A stretch of 28,415 nucleotides of DNA from Chloroflexi bacterium UBA5177 (GTDB lineage Bacteria; Chloroflexota; UBA5177): assembly GCA_002413265.1 (NCBI GenBank), contig DHWR01000165.1, positions 31,377 to 59,791 on the forward strand. The letters are read 5' to 3'. The notes under the pieces were generated by a model. That model worked only from the letters and a program-made list of their open reading frames with translations, was not told the DNA's origin and searched no databases. Below are positions 24,628 through 28,415 of the stretch, one piece after another. The position numbers and the translations under genes are program-made. Numbering within the stretch: the first letter of the stretch is position 1; each line of letters begins with the position of its first letter.

Positions 24628-25038
24628 ATGAGGGCGCAGGTTGTGCTGCTCGAGGGCGACCGGATCTTGCTCGCCCGTCACGTGTGTCCAGAGCGTGAGT
24701 ATTGGATCCTTCCGGGCGGCGCGGTGGAAGAGGGTGAGACGCCGGAGGCTGCCGCAATCCGAGAGGTTCTCGAGGAGACAGGCTTGCGAATCAGAATCGA
24801 GCGACTTCTGTTCGTGGATGGGCCGCGATCGATCGCTGGAGTCACGTTCAAGGAGCCTCGTCACACGTATATCGGGCAAATCGTGGGCGGGGAGCATACT
24901 GCTATTCAGGATGTCAATGGGGCACGGGGAGACAAGGGGTATCTGGCGGGGACGGAATGGATGGCGTTTGACGAGCCCTGTTTCGACGAAGCCACACGAT
25001 ACACTCTGCAGATGGTCCGCGAAGCGATTCGAGGGTAG
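24628..25038 (+). CDS. NUDIX hydrolase
   Basis: 136 aa, a single NUDIX fold. The Nudix box is intact: GGAVEEGETPEAAAIREVLEETGL, written here as GX5E (GGAVEEGE) then REVLEETGL, covering about residues 30-53 with the metal-binding glutamates. It starts four bases after the mnmG stop, so the two are probably co-translated. It ends exactly where the convergent dnaE2 ends, with no bases between. These enzymes cleave nucleoside diphosphates linked to another group. The actual substrate (for example an oxidised dNTP or a sugar nucleotide) cannot be told. Its place near an error-prone polymerase is suggestive only. Confidence 0.92.
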   Translation: MRAQVVLLEGDRILLARHVCPEREYWILPGGAVEEGETPEAAAIREVLEETGLRIRIERLLFVDGPRSIAGVTFKEPRHTYIGQIVGGEHTAIQDVNGARGDKGYLAGTEWMAFDEPCFDEATRYTLQMVREAIRG

Positions 25039-28000
25039 TCATCCCGGTATGTACTTGGTGGCGACCGAGTCGAAGAGCTTGGCCTGCTTGGCGCGCTGGA
25101 TGGAAGGACGGGTATCGAGTGTGGCGACATCGTTGAGACGCCAGAGGCGTGTGGCCAGGAGAGACGTGACGTAACGCTCTCGCTCGACTATCCCCTCGAT
25201 GACCAGGGATGAGCTGCCGTTCACAATGAGGCGATGGCTCTCGTAGATATTGGGGTAGATGGCCACCGGGAGCTCTCCTTCCTCGTCGGCCAGGACGAGA
25301 AAGGTCATGCCTTTGGCAGTGGGTGGCCTCTGGCGGCTGATGACGATGCCCCCAGTGCGAACCGTGGTGCCTGACGGTTTACCTTCGATCTGTCCTATCG
25401 AAAGGACGTTGGCCCGAGCCAGCGATCGGCGATAGAAGGACATGACGCTGTAACGAGCGGACGCACCTTGCAGTGTGTAATCAAGTCCAGCGACATCGAG
25501 ATCGGTAAGAGGCGGAAGATCTGGCGCGCCCGCCCGCACATCGATCTTCATTCGGGACTGCAGATCACGCTTACGAACGACGGTACGGATCACTTCCTCC
25601 AGTCCCCAGAGCAACGCTCTCCGATTCATCCCCAAAGAGTCAAAAGCACCAACACTTATCAGGGCCTCAGCGACATCACGATCCACCGAAGTACGTGCCC
25701 AGAAGTCAGAGAAGGTAGCGAATGGGCGTTTCCCACGCGCCTCGACGACCGCCAGTGCTGAGTCCTCGGTGAGTCCCTTTACCTGCATGATTCCCATACG
25801 AATCGCGCCGTGTTCGACGGTATAGCGAGCGGTACTTCTATTTATGTCAACGGGAAGAACTCGTATTCCCCACCGTCTTGCCTCTTCAATGACGGTTTGC
25901 GTCGGGTAATAGCAGCAGGGCTCGTTGGAGAGGATAGCGGCCAGGAACTCTGCGGGGTAATAGACCTTGAGGAAAAGGGTCTGGTAGACGGTCTTGGCGA
26001 AGGCAGCGGCATGCGACCGGCAGAAGCCGTAACCGGAGAAGTACGAAATGGCTTCGTACATGCGTTCCGAGAGCTCCCGGTCGCGCCCGAGCTCGACTGC
26101 GCTTGCCACGAAGATGTCGCGGCAGACATTCATCTCGGTGTCGGTACGGTAGTGGGACATGGCGCGGCGCAGGCCGTCGGCATCAGCGTAGGAAAGGCCT
26201 GCAAAGTCATGCGCAACCTGCAGCACTTGTTCCTGGAAGATCACCACACCAAGTGTGTCTCGCAAGCAGTTCTCGAGGCTGGGATGGGAGTATGTGACCG
26301 CCTCCCGGCCTAGACGCCTTTCGATGTATGGATCGACCATCCCTCCCTGTAACGGACCGGGCCGGAAGAGAGCAATCTGAATGATGAGATCGCCGAACGT
26401 GCGAGGTTGAGCGCGAGCGAGAAGCGCCCATTGGCCCGGGCTCTCGATCTGAAAGACGCCGATGGTCTTGGACGAGCATGCCAGGTCGTAACAGGCAGGA
26501 TCGTCGAGCGGAATGTTGTCGATCGGAAGATCGATTCCGCGCACCTCTTTAATGGTTTGCACGGCTTCGTCAAGGATGGAAAGGGTTCGCAGACCGAGGA
26601 TGTCGAACTTGATCAGGCCGAGCATCTCGACATCATCTTTGTTGAACTGACAGACGCGGACGCCACTGGTAGCGTATTCGAGCGGGACCACATCTATCAG
26701 TGGCTCGGCAGTAATGAGCATGCCACCGTTATGAAGTGAGAGATGGCGAGGATAGCCGTCGAGCTGCTCGCAGAGCTCGATCACCTGCTCGAGCGGCGTC
26801 TGAGCTTTCGACGCGTTCTCGTCGACGGCTCCCTCGAGTGCCGGCTGTACATCACCTGCCAAAACCATCTCTTCACGCATCTCTTTGACACCTCGATAGC
26901 TGAGCTTCGAGGCGAGAGTATCGACCAGCGAGGGAGCGAAGCCCATCGCCTTGGCCACGTCTCGGAAGGCAGAGCGAGAACGATAGGTGATGACGTTCGC
27001 CACCATGGCGGCGTGCTCAGTGGTGTAGCGATCCTGTATGTACTCGATGACCTCGTCGCGCCGCCGTGAGTCGAAGTCGATGTCCACATCCGGCATGCCG
27101 ACACGTCCGGGATTGAGGAAGCGCTCGAAAAGCAGATTGTTGGCCAGGGGATCGACCGCGGTGATGCCGAGAATATAGGCCACGATTGAATCGGCGGCCG
27201 AACCCCGTCCGGCGCATCGTATGCCGTGTTCCCGGGAGAAGCGAATGATGTCCCAGACGCAGAGAAAGAAGGAGGCGAGCCCCATCTGCTCGATGATGGA
27301 AAGCTCGTAAGCGAGCTGATTGCTAACTTCTGGTGTGAGCGGGTGATAGAGCTTGCGCACTCCTTCCTGACAGAGGGTGTAGAGGTGTGAGAAAGCAGTT
27401 TCACCTTTAGGTACGGGATAGTCCGGCGGACGGCAGGAAACGGCCAGCAGCTCAAGATTGCAATCGTCGGCGATCTCTTGGGTGGTGGCAAGACAGGCAT
27501 CGAAGATGTTTGCGGGGAGAGCAAAAGCTTCGCGCATCTCCTGCTGGGACTTCAGGTAGTACTCGCCGTTGGCATGACGGATATCAGTCCATTCATCGAG
27601 CGTGGTTCGTGTCTGAATACAAGCCATGACGTCACGCAGACGGTATTCGTGCGGGTAGGCATAGTGAACATCGTTAGCGAGGACGGCACGTAGGCCGATC
27701 TTCCTTGCTAGGTCGAGCAGCGCATCAACCAGCGCGTCATCGTCGGGGAGAAGGTGATGCTCGAGCTCAATCAAGAAGCGGTCACCAAAGAGGTCCGCAT
27801 AGCGCCGTGCGATTGACAGCGCCTCCTCTCTATGGCCGGCTAAGAGGGCACGCGGAAGCTCACCTCGCCGGCAACCAGAGAGCGCAATAAGGCCTTCGTG
27901 ATACGGAGCAAGATCGGTGAGGGTGATCTGAGGATCATCCTGATAGTCGAGCTGCGCCTTGGTGATGATGCGGCAGAGATTTGCATAGCCCACCCTATTT

Positions 28001-28254
28001 CTAGCGAGGAGCACCAGATGTGGCTTTGCCTGGCCTTCTCCATTCTCCGAACGCAGGCAGATCTCGGCACCGATGATGGGTTTTATGCCTGCAGCTTTTG
28101 CCGCGTGAAGAAAGCGTACGGCACCGTAAAGTCCGTGATGGTCAGTCAAGGCGAGGGCCGGCATTTCCAGCTCGGCGGCCCGCTTTACCAGACGATCAGG
28201 CGCCGAAGCTCCGTCCAGGAAGCTGAAGTTGCTGTGTGTGTGGAGATGGATCAT
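25039..28254 (-). CDS. dnaE2: Error-prone DNA polymerase III alpha subunit, DnaE2/ImuC-like
   Basis: C-family polymerase of 1071 aa, shorter than replicative DnaE and in the DnaE2 range. The N-terminal PHP domain (about 1-200) keeps what look like all metal residues: HTHS (4-7), LTDHHG (37-41), Glu64, His79 and NDVHY (194-198). The polymerase core has GRGSAADS (349-356), catalytic Asp389 and Asp391 in PDVDIDF, and Asp551 in IKFDILGL. Motifs favouring DnaE2 are LGITAVDPL, LFRPGPLQGGMVDPY and VIFQEQVLQVAHDFAGLS with DGLRRAMS. A helix-hairpin-helix (EALISVGAFDSL) and an OB fold (about 955-1030) end the protein. The ATG at 28254 overlaps the preceding gene (TGATG). Lesion bypass with an ImuB-type partner is the expected role. 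Confidence 0.9.
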   Translation of the reverse strand: MIHLHTHSNFSFLDGASAPDRLVKRAAELEMPALALTDHHGLYGAVRFLHAAKAAGIKPIIGAEICLRSENGEGQAKPHLVLLARNRVGYANLCRIITKAQLDYQDDPQITLTDLAPYHEGLIALSGCRRGELPRALLAGHREEALSIARRYADLFGDRFLIELEHHLLPDDDALVDALLDLARKIGLRAVLANDVHYAYPHEYRLRDVMACIQTRTTLDEWTDIRHANGEYYLKSQQEMREAFALPANIFDACLATTQEIADDCNLELLAVSCRPPDYPVPKGETAFSHLYTLCQEGVRKLYHPLTPEVSNQLAYELSIIEQMGLASFFLCVWDIIRFSREHGIRCAGRGSAADSIVAYILGITAVDPLANNLLFERFLNPGRVGMPDVDIDFDSRRRDEVIEYIQDRYTTEHAAMVANVITYRSRSAFRDVAKAMGFAPSLVDTLASKLSYRGVKEMREEMVLAGDVQPALEGAVDENASKAQTPLEQVIELCEQLDGYPRHLSLHNGGMLITAEPLIDVVPLEYATSGVRVCQFNKDDVEMLGLIKFDILGLRTLSILDEAVQTIKEVRGIDLPIDNIPLDDPACYDLACSSKTIGVFQIESPGQWALLARAQPRTFGDLIIQIALFRPGPLQGGMVDPYIERRLGREAVTYSHPSLENCLRDTLGVVIFQEQVLQVAHDFAGLSYADADGLRRAMSHYRTDTEMNVCRDIFVASAVELGRDRELSERMYEAISYFSGYGFCRSHAAAFAKTVYQTLFLKVYYPAEFLAAILSNEPCCYYPTQTVIEEARRWGIRVLPVDINRSTARYTVEHGAIRMGIMQVKGLTEDSALAVVEARGKRPFATFSDFWARTSVDRDVAEALISVGAFDSLGMNRRALLWGLEEVIRTVVRKRDLQSRMKIDVRAGAPDLPPLTDLDVAGLDYTLQGASARYSVMSFYRRSLARANVLSIGQIEGKPSGTTVRTGGIVISRQRPPTAKGMTFLVLADEEGELPVAIYPNIYESHRLIVNGSSSLVIEGIVERERYVTSLLATRLWRLNDVATLDTRPSIQRAKQAKLFDSVATKYIPG

Positions 28255-28415
28255 CAGTCATAGAGCCGCTCGAGAAACCACCTATCGTGTTCTCGATAGA
28301 TCTCGTAGACGCCCAGGTTTTCGCACTCGACTTTGTAGTACTGGCGGGAAATCTCCTGCCGCCACCAGTCAACACAAACAATCCAACGTTTAAGGACACT
28401 ACTGATGGGATGAAG
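28254..28415 (-). CDS. C-terminal end of a dnaE2-coupled gene (DUF6504-like or ImuB C-terminus), partial
   Basis: Only the last 53 residues are in the window, in a frame open to the right edge and ending in TGA at 28256-28254, which shares one base with the dnaE2 ATG. The residues include VDWWRQEISRQYYKVEC, GVYEIYREHDRWFLERLYD at the very end. This aromatic WW...YY...Y...W...LYD pattern resembles the short domain found at the end of, or next to, ImuB-type Y-family polymerases beside dnaE2 (DUF6504-like). The tight overlap supports an imuB-dnaE2 style cassette. The family name is from memory of the pattern and is tentative. Confidence 0.6.
   Translation of the reverse strand, partial: LHPISSVLKRWIVCVDWWRQEISRQYYKVECENLGVYEIYREHDRWFLERLYD

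Noticed and set aside
1..28415. Mobile elements, CRISPR arrays, tRNA, rRNA or SRP RNA genes
   Set aside because: No transposase, long repeats, spacer-repeat pattern or structural RNA motif was found. All gaps between genes are under 200 bases.

Overview
The window is a chromosomal segment of a bacterium with moderately high GC. It is tightly packed with housekeeping, DNA-repair and secretion genes. No phage, insertion sequence, CRISPR array, tRNA or rRNA is visible. The organism is probably a Terrabacteria-type lineage, perhaps Chloroflexota or Dormibacterota-like. This is inference with low confidence. It rests on the topA-xerC-hslV-hslU order (as in the Bacillus codV-clpQ-clpY region), an MrfA/MrfB (YprA/YprB) pair, a DUF3048 (YerB-like) protein, a short FtsY without the long acidic domain, and frequent GTG/TTG starts.

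Layout. The left end (1-3921, minus strand) holds topA, xerC, hslV and the 5' part of hslU, with the last three overlapping in TGATG/GTGACTGA fashion. Next come mfd (4041-7481) and a stand-alone mraZ (7580-8032) with its own near-consensus promoter, both minus strand. Upstream of these lie a membrane-anchored kinase-like protein that lacks the catalytic motifs (8186-9919), and the SRP pair ffh and ftsY (10004-12318).

From 20159 down to a clear terminator at 12340-12364 runs an apparent operon: pyrB, mrfA, mrfB, galU, a DUF3048 protein and glycerate kinase. pyrB has a leader with a terminator-like hairpin, and no minus-strand gene lies directly upstream, so this looks like an attenuator. A GNAT acetyltransferase diverges from pyrB and converges on a secreted HExxH metallopeptidase. 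mnmG and a NUDIX hydrolase follow on the plus strand. The right end is a minus-strand dnaE2 (ImuC-like error-prone polymerase), preceded by the C-terminal end of a coupled partner gene that runs off the window.

Themes. Four genes serve DNA damage tolerance or repair: mfd, mrfA, mrfB and dnaE2. pyrB supplies pyrimidine nucleotides and galU consumes UTP, so pyrimidine-sensitive control at pyrB could extend to galU and the MrfAB repair genes. The starts of ftsY, mfd and pyrB share one design: a candidate promoter, then a strong hairpin with a U-rich stretch, then the start codon within about 22-31 nt. I saw no wholly unknown multi-gene system. The best leads are the pyrB leader, the shared leader-hairpin design and the pseudokinase.
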